Shown one piece after another: positions 1-5,119 of a stretch of 5,119 nt of DNA. Made by a program: the position numbers and the translations under genes. Origin of the DNA: an uncultured Polyangiaceae bacterium (GTDB lineage: Bacteria > Myxococcota_A > Polyangia > Polyangiales > Houyiibacteriaceae); the NCBI GenBank assembly GCA_947258625.1, contig CAMYJN010000228.1, forward strand, positions 1-5,119, in the 5' to 3' direction. A model generated the notes under the pieces. That model was not told the origin of the DNA, did no database searches, and worked only from the letters and a program-made list of their open reading frames with translations. Position 1 is the stretch's first letter. The number at the start of each line of letters is the position of its first letter.

Positions 1-2
1 GG

Positions 3-818
3 GTCTACCTCGATGTGGCGGACCCGAGCTCGATCGACCCCGCCATCGCGGGCTGCGCCGCCGCCGTCTACCTCATTCACTCGATCGACGACTCGAAGGA
101 CTACCCTGCACGCGAGGCTCGCGGCGCTGAAGCGTTCCTCGCAGCCGCTGAGCGGGCCGGCGTTCGCCGCATCGTCTACCTCGGGGGCGTCGCGCCGAAG
201 GCCAAAGCCTCGAGGCACCTTCTCAGCCGATTGAATACCGGCGAAATCCTGCGCTCGGGGAAGGTCTCGACCATCGAGCTTCGCTGCGGGCTCATCATCG
301 GCGCCGGCGGTAGCTCTTGGATGATGGTTCGCGACCTGGCGGCGCGGCTTCCCGCCATGCTTCTTCCGCGCTGGCTTCAGTTCTCGTCTTGGCCGGTGTG
401 GATCGAAGATACCGTCCTCGCGATCGTCCGAGCGCTCGATCTACCCGACCAAGGGAGCGCCTGGTACGACGTGCCCGGACGGGAGCGCATGACCCACGCC
501 AACTTTCTTTCGCGCATCGCCAAGAGCATGGGCAAAGATCCAAGGCTCATTGGCGTGCCCGTCATCACGCCAAGGCTCTCGAGCTATTGGATCGCCCTGG
601 TGACGAGGGCGGACTTGGCCCTTGCGCAAGAGCTCGTTGAAGGCCTGCAGAGCGATCTCGATCCCAGCGGCGAGTCGATCTGGGATCGGCTCGGCGATGA
701 ACGCCCGACGGAGTTCCAGACCTCGGTGTACCAAGCGTTGGAGGACGAGACGGCCTCCGAGACTCCGACCCCGAAGCTGGTCGGTCGGATGCGGGCCCGC
801 GTAAAGGGCAACGGCTAG
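3..818 (+). CDS. Atypical SDR, YbjT-like NAD(P)-binding protein (5' end missing)
   Basis: This open frame enters from the left edge and ends at TAG 816-818, giving 271 visible residues. The GTG at 15 is unlikely to be the start, because the frame is open before it and the first residues (VYLDVADPSSIDPAIAGC) look like the beta-3/alpha-3 part of a Rossmann fold. The glycine-rich dinucleotide loop should therefore lie just upstream. Visible family marks are AAVYLIHSI (residues 20-28), RRIVYLGGVAP (55-65), SRHLLSR (70-76) and the segment ELRCGLIIGAGGSSW (92-106). PRWLQ (122-126) and a WIEDTV segment (133-138) follow. The classical SDR YxxxK pair is not seen at the usual place, where an HLxSR element stands instead, as in the atypical YbjT/NmrA-like group. 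The substrate is unknown; these proteins are usually cytoplasmic oxidoreductases or NAD(P) sensors. The C-terminal region (about 180-271) is hydrophilic and ends in a basic tail. The stop codon abuts the next gene's GTG, so the two are probably one operon. I am confident of the fold and not of the activity. Confidence 0.85.
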   Translation, partial: VYLDVADPSSIDPAIAGCAAAVYLIHSIDDSKDYPAREARGAEAFLAAAERAGVRRIVYLGGVAPKAKASRHLLSRLNTGEILRSGKVSTIELRCGLIIGAGGSSWMMVRDLAARLPAMLLPRWLQFSSWPVWIEDTVLAIVRALDLPDQGSAWYDVPGRERMTHANFLSRIAKSMGKDPRLIGVPVITPRLSSYWIALVTRADLALAQELVEGLQSDLDPSGESIWDRLGDERPTEFQTSVYQALEDETASETPTPKLVGRMRARVKGNG

Positions 819-1445
819 GTGGAGCGCGTTGCGAGAGCCGAGGCCGTGGCGCTGGCCGCTTGCGTGGCCGCATTCTGCGTCGCCATGGGCTTGCGCGAGG
901 TCCTCAACATCTGGATCGGAACCAGCGCTGCGGCGCTGACCTCAGCGCTCGCTCTGTGGCTCGGCGCGCGTCCTGCGCTTCGATCCAACTTTCGGGCGCC
1001 GGCCGCGACGAATTTGATCGTCGGCCTTGCCGTCGGTGTGCTCATGTCCTTGGCAACCTGGTGGCTCTATCCCATCAGCGTTTCGGTATTCCCCCCGATT
1101 CAGACCGAGGTCGAGACCTTGTACGCGCTTCTTCGGCAAGCGCCTGGCCCGGTTCGCGCGTTCCCCTTGCTCTTGTTGGTCGTCGCGGCCGAGGAGCTGG
1201 TCTGGCGTGGGGTCGCGATCGATCTCTTCTCGAGATCGCTCGGTCCTTGGCGGGCGATGCTCGTCTCTGCGCTCCTCTATGTCCTTCCGCAGGTCGCCCT
1301 TCGTTCGCCCTTGCTCATCATCGTGGCTCTGTGTTGCGGCCTGCTCTGGGGCGCTTTGCGCGTGCGCACCAAGGGCCTTGCCGCGCCGTTTATCGCGCAC
1401 CTGGTCTGGGACATCCTGGTGTTCGTTTGGCATCCGGTGGCATGA
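819..1445 (+). CDS. CPBP-family intramembrane protease homologue with altered second motif
   Basis: This is a 208-residue, strongly hydrophobic protein of the CPBP (CAAX protease and bacteriocin-processing, Rce1-like) family, predicted in the inner membrane. Hydrophobic segments lie near residues 8-24, 32-50, 64-86, 115-124, 145-160, 164-180 and 188-205. Motif 1 is EELVWR (125-130), matching EExxxR. Motif 3 is HLVWD (194-198), matching HxxxN/D. Motif 2, normally FxxxH, aligns with YVLPQ (154-158), so the His is Gln. In Rce1-type enzymes that His is part of the catalytic site, so this protein may be inactive, may use an altered mechanism, or may belong to a subfamily with different chemistry. 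The GTG start directly follows the upstream TAG. An AAAGGG run about ten bases before the GTG serves as a ribosome site inside the upstream gene. The next ATG (885) would remove the first membrane segment, so the GTG is preferred. The family processes peptides or prenylated proteins in other systems, but no substrate is encoded visibly here. Confidence 0.85.
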   Translation: MERVARAEAVALAACVAAFCVAMGLREVLNIWIGTSAAALTSALALWLGARPALRSNFRAPAATNLIVGLAVGVLMSLATWWLYPISVSVFPPIQTEVETLYALLRQAPGPVRAFPLLLLVVAAEELVWRGVAIDLFSRSLGPWRAMLVSALLYVLPQVALRSPLLIIVALCCGLLWGALRVRTKGLAAPFIAHLVWDILVFVWHPVA

Positions 1446-1464
1446 GCCGTGCGAAAAGACGCTG

Positions 1465-2625
1465 CTAGGAGATCATAAACGAAGGCTCTTCGCCGCGTAG
1501 GATGCGGGTCAGGTCGCCTCGAACCGCTCGGTTCCCAACCTGCGAAGCAAACTGGCTCGCGCCAGGCACTCGGCGGCGAATCCATTCGAACGGCGCGACA
1601 GCCGCGCGAATGGGATAGACCGAATACTGCCAGAGATCATCGGGAATGCCCAGGTCGTCCGCGATCTCGGGGCCGTTGAACGCACGGGCGAGCCCGTTGT
1701 GGATTCGACTCACCGCGAGCGCGAGGACCGGCGGGGCCTTGCCCTTCGCGTTCTGCCCCGGCACCTGCAGAAGCTGCTCGGTCAAGGCGCGCGAATCTTC
1801 GTCGGGACCGGGCTGCACCAGCCGAAGAAGGTCAGCGAGGCGACGGGTCTTGGCCTCGCTGCTGAGCGCCTCGAGCAGCCACGGGGCGACCCCGCTCAAG
1901 TGCCCGCAGTATCGCCACATGGCGAGAATCGCTTCTCGCTCCTCTGGGGTCAGGAAAAAACCAAGGCGCTGCGCGCCATCCATCATCAAGAGCGAAAATT
2001 CCAGAAGCGTGCCGAACATGTCGCCCTGGTTGATCGGTAGTCCCCAAAGATCGGTGCGCCACTGGCCCGAGTCCAAGCAAGCGCGGCGGACGTGCGAGTG
2101 AATCAGACTCACGCGCAGCGAGATGTCTCGACCGGGGCGTCCAGGTCGAAGGCCGTCGACCTGGGTAGCTTCGCTCACGAACCGCGCCGTTTCGGCGAGC
2201 CGCCGTTGGGGGCGGTGGCGAAGTTCTCCGGTGAACGCCAGCGGCTTGACCGCTGCGCTCGAGTGATAGCCGTTGATGAGAGACCAAGCGCTGAGGACGA
2301 TCATGCCGAGGATTCCAAATCGCTGGTATGCCAGTGCGCCGGTTCGAATCTGATCGAAGTCGACCCAGGCGGGTAGCGCGTCGGCGCGCTCGAAAAACCG
2401 CCGGAGCTCGGGTGAAGCCTCCGGAACCGCTGAAATGCCGCCGCGAAGAGCGCGCTCGAACTGCGACTTGGCCGACTCGCCGTGCCGCTCGATCCATCGA
2501 ACGAGCGCATCGGCCACCGGATCGCCGACGAGATAGAACTCTGCATAGCGATCGGCATCGCCGCCGAATCGCCGTCGGGCTTCCTCTCGATTCTCATAGC
2601 GACTCGGATAATCGGTCTCGGTCAT
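1465..2625 (-). CDS. MpaB/rubber-oxygenase-family protein (DUF2236), putative haem oxygenase
   Basis: This is a 386-residue soluble protein of the DUF2236 family, which includes fungal MpaB and the bacterial latex-clearing protein Lcp. Those are b-type haem proteins that oxidatively cleave isoprenoid or polyisoprene chains. In order it has an N-terminal helical part (1-70), then RRFFERADALPAWVD (75-89), which is the typical entry to the domain. Next come AETARFV (144-150), RVSLIHSHVRR (171-181), LWGLPINQGDM (193-203) with the conserved PIN-D element, and MWRYCGHLSGV (236-246). H176 in the IHxxVR motif is the likely axial haem ligand. R142, T146 and H176 have the same mutual spacing as R164, T168 and H198 reported for Lcp of Streptomyces K30, whereas the Lcp lysine at 167 is Glu here (E145). 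No signal peptide or twin-arginine motif is visible, unlike secreted Lcp, so a cytoplasmic location is likely. The start codon has only a weak upstream GAG, inside a possible hairpin. The gene lies 58 bases after a DUF1295 gene on the same strand. The family is confident; rubber cleavage is not implied. Confidence 0.85.
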   Translation of the reverse strand: MTETDYPSRYENREEARRRFGGDADRYAEFYLVGDPVADALVRWIERHGESAKSQFERALRGGISAVPEASPELRRFFERADALPAWVDFDQIRTGALAYQRFGILGMIVLSAWSLINGYHSSAAVKPLAFTGELRHRPQRRLAETARFVSEATQVDGLRPGRPGRDISLRVSLIHSHVRRACLDSGQWRTDLWGLPINQGDMFGTLLEFSLLMMDGAQRLGFFLTPEEREAILAMWRYCGHLSGVAPWLLEALSSEAKTRRLADLLRLVQPGPDEDSRALTEQLLQVPGQNAKGKAPPVLALAVSRIHNGLARAFNGPEIADDLGIPDDLWQYSVYPIRAAVAPFEWIRRRVPGASQFASQVGNRAVRGDLTRILRGEEPSFMIS

Positions 2626-2628
2626 CGG

Positions 2629-2653
2629 CTCGACAAATCTAAGGCTCGTCGAG
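2629..2653 (-). repeat. Short inverted repeat over the DUF2236 ribosome-site region
   Basis: CTCGAC (2629-2634) and GTCGAG (2648-2653) are perfect 6-base complements around a 13-base loop, in the 58-base gap between the two minus-strand genes. On the minus-strand transcript the 3' arm ends three bases before the start codon, so a hairpin would cover the region where the ribosome binds. A 6-base repeat in GC-rich DNA can arise by chance, so any regulatory role is speculative. Confidence 0.3.
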
Positions 2654-2683
2654 TCACGCGGCCAGTTCTGGTCCCCTGCGGGC

Positions 2684-3589
2684 TCATCGCCGAGGTGGGC
2701 GAGGGATCAATACCGGCGTTTGGGCCTTGTACCGGCGATAGCCTTCCTCGTCGCCCCATCGTTCATCGGATCGCTTCTCGAGGAGGGGAATGCCACTGAC
2801 GCGCGTGAGCAACACGATCACGAAGACCGGAGAGATCATCGTGGCCCATTGCCAGCCCGACAGAGTTGAGGCAGCGATCAGAGCCACACCGAACCAAAGC
2901 ACGATCTCGCCGAAATAGTTAGGGTGCCGCGACCAGGCCCACAGGCCCGTGTGGACGTAGTGGCCCGGGTTGGCCGCTCGGAACTCGCTTTTTTGCAGAT
3001 CGGCGACCACCTCGATCGTAAAACCGATCACCCAGACCCCAACGCCGAAGGCGTCGAGCAAGCCGAGCGGCGACGGCGTCACCGTCGTGATGGCAGCAAG
3101 CGCCGCGCAAAGCGTCAAGAACACCCAGAGCCCCTGAAGGGTCCAAGCGACGAGAAAGCGCGAGGCGCTCGGCTTGATTTCGTCGAAGCGGGGATCGGAG
3201 CCCGCACTCCGGATGCGTCGGAATAGAAAGCGACCGAGGCGGGATGCCCAGATGAAAACCAAGAGCCCGAGGATGATGGAGCGGCCGTCGTTCGGGCGGG
3301 AAGCGAAGAGCGCAAAGCCCGTGACCAGCATGTAGGTTAGGCTTCCGACCAGGTCGTAGAAATGCTCGGTCTGCTTCCAATAGGCCGGCACGAACGCAAG
3401 CCACTGGACGCCGAATGCGATGGCGGCACACGAGAAGAGGACGGGAACGCCGCCCATCTCTGCGCCGCCGTGACCCCCAGCCCAAGCGATGCCGGCGGCG
3501 ACCATCACCGCTCCTGAAATCACCGTCGATGCGAGCGCAATGCGCTGAAATGCCATGATGACCCCGCCAATAGCAGCAGGAGATGCCAT
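2684..3589 (-). CDS. DUF1295 / steroid 5-alpha-reductase-fold membrane protein
   Basis: This is a 301-residue multi-pass inner-membrane protein of the DUF1295 family, related to steroid 5-alpha-reductases and isoprenylcysteine methyltransferases (NADPH- or SAM-dependent membrane enzymes). Hydrophobic segments lie near 14-36, 48-70, 82-96, 105-118, 146-170, 174-196, 226-241 and 248-266. Diagnostic elements are WASRLGRFLFRRI (114-126), EVVADLQKSEFR (193-204), GLWAWSRHPNYFGE (215-228) and EEGYRRYKAQTPVLIP (281-296). The R-H-P-N-Y-x-x-E core (221-228) and the C-terminal Y-x-x-Y-K are the usual cofactor-site signature of the fold. The chosen ATG is preceded by GAGG at a spacing of 8. A second ATG at codon 12 (MAFQRIAL) with a GGCGGGG run before it is a possible alternative and would give 290 residues. 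It is probably the first gene of an operon with the DUF2236 gene, and it diverges from the DUF2141 gene. The substrate is unknown; a sterol, fatty or isoprenoid lipid is an inference from the fold. Other annotations for such genes include methyltransferase or 3-oxo-5-alpha-steroid dehydrogenase. Confidence 0.88.
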   Translation of the reverse strand: MASPAAIGGVIMAFQRIALASTVISGAVMVAAGIAWAGGHGGAEMGGVPVLFSCAAIAFGVQWLAFVPAYWKQTEHFYDLVGSLTYMLVTGFALFASRPNDGRSIILGLLVFIWASRLGRFLFRRIRSAGSDPRFDEIKPSASRFLVAWTLQGLWVFLTLCAALAAITTVTPSPLGLLDAFGVGVWVIGFTIEVVADLQKSEFRAANPGHYVHTGLWAWSRHPNYFGEIVLWFGVALIAASTLSGWQWATMISPVFVIVLLTRVSGIPLLEKRSDERWGDEEGYRRYKAQTPVLIPRPPRR

Positions 3590-3597
3590 CTGTCGAA

Positions 3598-3601
3598 CCT
3601 C
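3598..3601 (-). promoter_or_regulatory. Ribosome binding site of the DUF1295 gene
   Basis: The minus strand reads GAGG, followed by eight bases and then the ATG at 3589. This supports the longer of two possible starts for the DUF1295 protein. Confidence 0.5.
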
Positions 3602-3658
3602 GCCTGAGCAGGAGAGGGCGGTACGAGACTGGTGCTTGCCAGATGTCGCGCCGACCTC

Positions 3659-3687
3659 TTGGCGTAATCGAGCGCTTCGAGTAAAGA
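3659..3687 (+). promoter_or_regulatory. Possible sigma-70-type promoter for the DUF2141 gene
   Basis: TTGGCG (3659-3664), a 17-base spacer and TAAAGA (3682-3687) resemble a -35/-10 pair, matching TTGACA at 4 of 6 positions and TATAAT at 3 of 6. It would start transcription near 3694, leaving a leader of roughly 23 bases that includes the AGGGG ribosome site. It is the best candidate in the 127-base divergent region. The match is modest, and GC-rich bacteria often use other promoters. No convincing minus-strand promoter for the DUF1295 gene was found in the same region. Confidence 0.3.
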
Positions 3688-3705
3688 GTGAGGTTCATGG
3701 GATCT

Positions 3706-3710
3706 AGGGG
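3706..3710 (+). promoter_or_regulatory. Ribosome binding site that fixes the DUF2141 start
   Basis: AGGGG lies six bases before the ATG at 3717. A TTG at 3711 is in the same frame and would add two residues, but it abuts this ribosome site directly, so the ATG is the better start. Confidence 0.65.
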
Positions 3711-3716
3711 TTGAGA

Positions 3717-4184
3717 ATGACAAGACGCAGCACACTTCAGACGTTCATTCTCGCGCTGGTCGCCTTCGCGTTGTCCGCGCCGGCTACCGCCGAAGAAGGA
3801 GCCCCCAGCCCTCCTGCGGGTTTGACGGTCGACATTTCGAACATCCAAAACGACAAAGGCCAGATCGGCTGTTCGCTGTATTCAAAAGACGATGGCTTCC
3901 CCTCGAAGCCTGAAAAAGCGGATGCCATGATGTTCGTCAAGTCCAAGGCCGGGAAGGCGACCTGCCTGTTCAAGGGGCTCAAGCCTGGCAAATACGCGGT
4001 CTCGGTCATGCACGACGAAGACAAGGACGGCGAGCTCAAGACCAGCGTGGTGGGGCGCCCGAAGGAATGGTGGGGTGTCTCGAACAACGTCCCGCCAGAG
4101 CGATTCGGCCCTCCGAAGTACGAGGCCGCCCTGTTTCCGTACACTGGCGATCCAAAGACGATTAAAGTTACGCTCCGGCTCTAG
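3717..4184 (+). CDS. Secreted DUF2141-family protein
   Basis: This is a 155-residue protein. A signal peptide is visible: MTRRS basic start, a hydrophobic core TFILALVAFALS (9-20), and a likely cut after APATA (residue 25), giving a periplasmic or exported mature chain of about 130 residues. The rest fits the DUF2141 beta-sandwich family. It opens with LTVDISNIQNDKGQIGCSLY (36-55), followed by the loop FKGLKPGKYAVSVMHDEDKDG (85-105) and GRPKEWWGVSNN (113-124). PPKYEAALF (132-140) and a final beta-strand complete it. The acidic run D100-x-D102-x-D104-G resembles a small metal-binding loop; this is inference only. Two cysteines, C52 and C83, could pair in the periplasm. The molecular function of the family is not known. 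The protein is lysine-rich and its gene looks somewhat less GC-rich than its neighbours. The SulP gene starts 33 bases downstream on the same strand with no clear terminator between, so co-transcription is likely. Confidence 0.85.
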   Translation: MTRRSTLQTFILALVAFALSAPATAEEGAPSPPAGLTVDISNIQNDKGQIGCSLYSKDDGFPSKPEKADAMMFVKSKAGKATCLFKGLKPGKYAVSVMHDEDKDGELKTSVVGRPKEWWGVSNNVPPERFGPPKYEAALFPYTGDPKTIKVTLRL

Positions 4185-4217
4185 CCGCGGGTCTTCCGCG
4201 CCACATACACCACAGTT

Positions 4218-5119
4218 ATGACCTACGACCGGCGATATTTGGCGGACGACGTCCGTGCAGGGATTGTGGTGTTTCTCGTGGCGCTGCCCCTGTGCCTCGG
4301 GATCGCGCTCGCGTCCGGTGCGCCCCTTTTCAGCGGCCTCATCGCGGGGATCGCGGGCGGGCTCGTCGTCACGGTCGTCAGCAAGTCACGGCACGGGGTG
4401 AGCGGGCCGGCGGCGGGGCTCGCGGTGATGGTCGCCGCTGGCATCGAAGCGCTCGGGATCGAGGCCTACCTCCTGGCGGTGATCGTCTGTGGGGTCGCGC
4501 AACTGGTGGCTGCCTTTCTTCGAGCCGGCGTCATCGCGCACTACTTTCCATCGAGCGTCATCAAAGGGATGCTGGCAGGCATCGGTATCATCCTGATCCT
4601 CAAGCAGATCCCCCATGCGTTCGGGTATGATCACTCTTGGGAGGGTGAGCTCGAGTTCTTTCAACGTGACGGCCACAACACCTTCAGTGAAATTGGCTAT
4701 GCGCTACAGGCACTGAGTCCTGGCGCCATCATCGTGACCGGGCTGTCCTTGGCCATTCTGCTTCTGTGGCAGGGGCCAAGGTTCAAGCAAACCCGCCTCG
4801 CGAAAGCGGTTCCGGCACCGCTCCTCGTCGTGCTTCTAGGGGTAGGGCTCAATCGACTCTTCGGCGCGGTCCGGCCCGAGCTTTCGATTTCCGCGGAGCA
4901 CCTCGTCAGCGTTCCACTTTCTTCTTCGCTGGGGGAGTTCTTCTCCAACTTCATAAAGCCCGATTTCTCGCAGATCACGAACCCGGAGGTCTACGTCATT
5001 GGGCTGACCCTGGCGCTCATCGCGAGCATCGAGACCCTGCTATCGGTCGAAGCCACCGACAATCTCGACCCCGAAAAAAGAGTCACCCCCACCAACCAAG
5101 AGCTCAAAGCGCAAGGTCT
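4218..5119 (+). CDS. SulP-family inorganic anion transporter, bicarbonate-type clade (3' end missing)
   Basis: The reading frame is open from ATG 4218 to the right edge, showing 300 residues with no stop. It is the N-terminal part of a SulP/SLC26 transporter, usually 500-600 residues. Diagnostic elements are ADDVRAGIVVFLVALPLCLG (9-28), the SGPAAGLAV motif (62-70), and FPSSVIKGMLAGIGIILILK (110-129) followed by QIPHAFGYD (130-138). ASIETLLSVEATDNLDPEKR (269-288) and PTNQELKAQG (291-300) follow. Together these match the bacterial SulP group that is often found beside a carbonic anhydrase gene and is thought to import bicarbonate. Substrate assignment from sequence alone is uncertain, and sulfate or another anion remains possible. 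Membrane helices alternate with a periplasmic/cytoplasmic loop around 138-160. Whether a STAS or carbonic anhydrase domain follows cannot be seen. No purine-rich ribosome site precedes the ATG (upstream bases are CACCACAGTT), so translation may depend on coupling or on a leaderless or weak signal. The family assignment is very firm. Confidence 0.92.
   Translation, partial: MTYDRRYLADDVRAGIVVFLVALPLCLGIALASGAPLFSGLIAGIAGGLVVTVVSKSRHGVSGPAAGLAVMVAAGIEALGIEAYLLAVIVCGVAQLVAAFLRAGVIAHYFPSSVIKGMLAGIGIILILKQIPHAFGYDHSWEGELEFFQRDGHNTFSEIGYALQALSPGAIIVTGLSLAILLLWQGPRFKQTRLAKAVPAPLLVVLLGVGLNRLFGAVRPELSISAEHLVSVPLSSSLGEFFSNFIKPDFSQITNPEVYVIGLTLALIASIETLLSVEATDNLDPEKRVTPTNQELKAQG

Noticed and set aside
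942..1433. Long open frame on the minus strand opposite the CPBP gene.
   Set aside because: Its product is charged, low-complexity and family-less, typical of an antisense shadow in GC-rich DNA. The plus-strand frame has clear CPBP motifs.
1480..1492. CGAAG-GCT-CTTCG hairpin at the end of the convergent gene pair; the minus strand continues with TTTATGAT.
   Set aside because: It lies inside the coding end of the DUF2236 gene, has a three-base loop and lacks a real T-tract. It is most likely coding sequence coincidence.
3629..3642. CTGG-TGCTTG-CCAG inverted repeat in the divergent intergenic region, a possible operator.
   Set aside because: Arms of four bases are too short to stand out, and no regulator gene is adjacent.
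3697..3714. A five-codon ATG...TGA reading frame overlapping the DUF2141 start region, a possible leader peptide.
   Set aside because: It has no regulatory codon pattern, and its end overlaps the AGGGG ribosome site; chance occurrence is expected.
2919..3848. Long minus-strand frame of 309 codons overlapping the DUF1295 gene.
   Set aside because: It is an Arg-, Gly- and Pro-rich shadow in another frame. The DUF1295 frame holds all conserved motifs.
4186..4200. CGCGG-GTCTT-CCGCG hairpin just after the DUF2141 stop, a possible terminator.
   Set aside because: The stem is only five pairs (six with a G-U) and no T-run follows, so it does not qualify as an intrinsic terminator.

Overview
The window is GC-rich (clearly above 60% by eye), densely coded and bacterial. 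It holds six protein genes in three head-to-tail pairs (+ +, - -, + +), with only about 240 intergenic bases. It has no tRNA, rRNA, CRISPR array, insertion sequence or phage gene. The gene set is a YbjT-like atypical SDR, a CPBP membrane protease variant, an MpaB/DUF2236 haem oxygenase-like protein, a DUF1295 membrane reductase, a secreted DUF2141 protein and a SulP anion transporter. This set and the codon usage fit a Gram-negative environmental bacterium. Myxococcota or a related former deltaproteobacterium is my best guess, but it rests on general resemblance and not on a marker gene.

Layout. Bases 3-818 (+) are the C-terminal 271 residues of an atypical short-chain dehydrogenase whose start lies left of the window. 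Its TAG stop abuts the GTG start of a CPBP-family intramembrane protease homologue (819-1445, +), so the two look translationally coupled. That gene converges on a minus-strand pair. The upstream member is a multi-pass DUF1295/steroid 5-alpha-reductase-fold protein (2684-3589, -). The downstream member is an MpaB/rubber-oxygenase-family (DUF2236) protein (1465-2625, -), 58 bases further on. A divergent intergenic region (3590-3716) separates this pair from a secreted DUF2141 protein (3717-4184, +). After 33 bases comes a SulP transporter of the bicarbonate-type clade (4218 to the right edge, 300 residues visible, C-terminus missing).

How the genes may work together. The minus-strand pair joins a predicted membrane reductase with a predicted haem-dependent oxygenase, which suggests redox modification of a lipid, sterol or isoprenoid-like substrate; the substrate is unknown. 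The SulP gene probably imports bicarbonate or another small anion across the inner membrane, and the DUF2141 protein is probably periplasmic or surface-exposed. The most unusual sequence-level observation is that the CPBP protein keeps its first and third catalytic motifs but has Gln where the second-motif His should be. I see no clear evidence of a wholly new system; the window reads as ordinary chromosomal sequence with several poorly characterised families.
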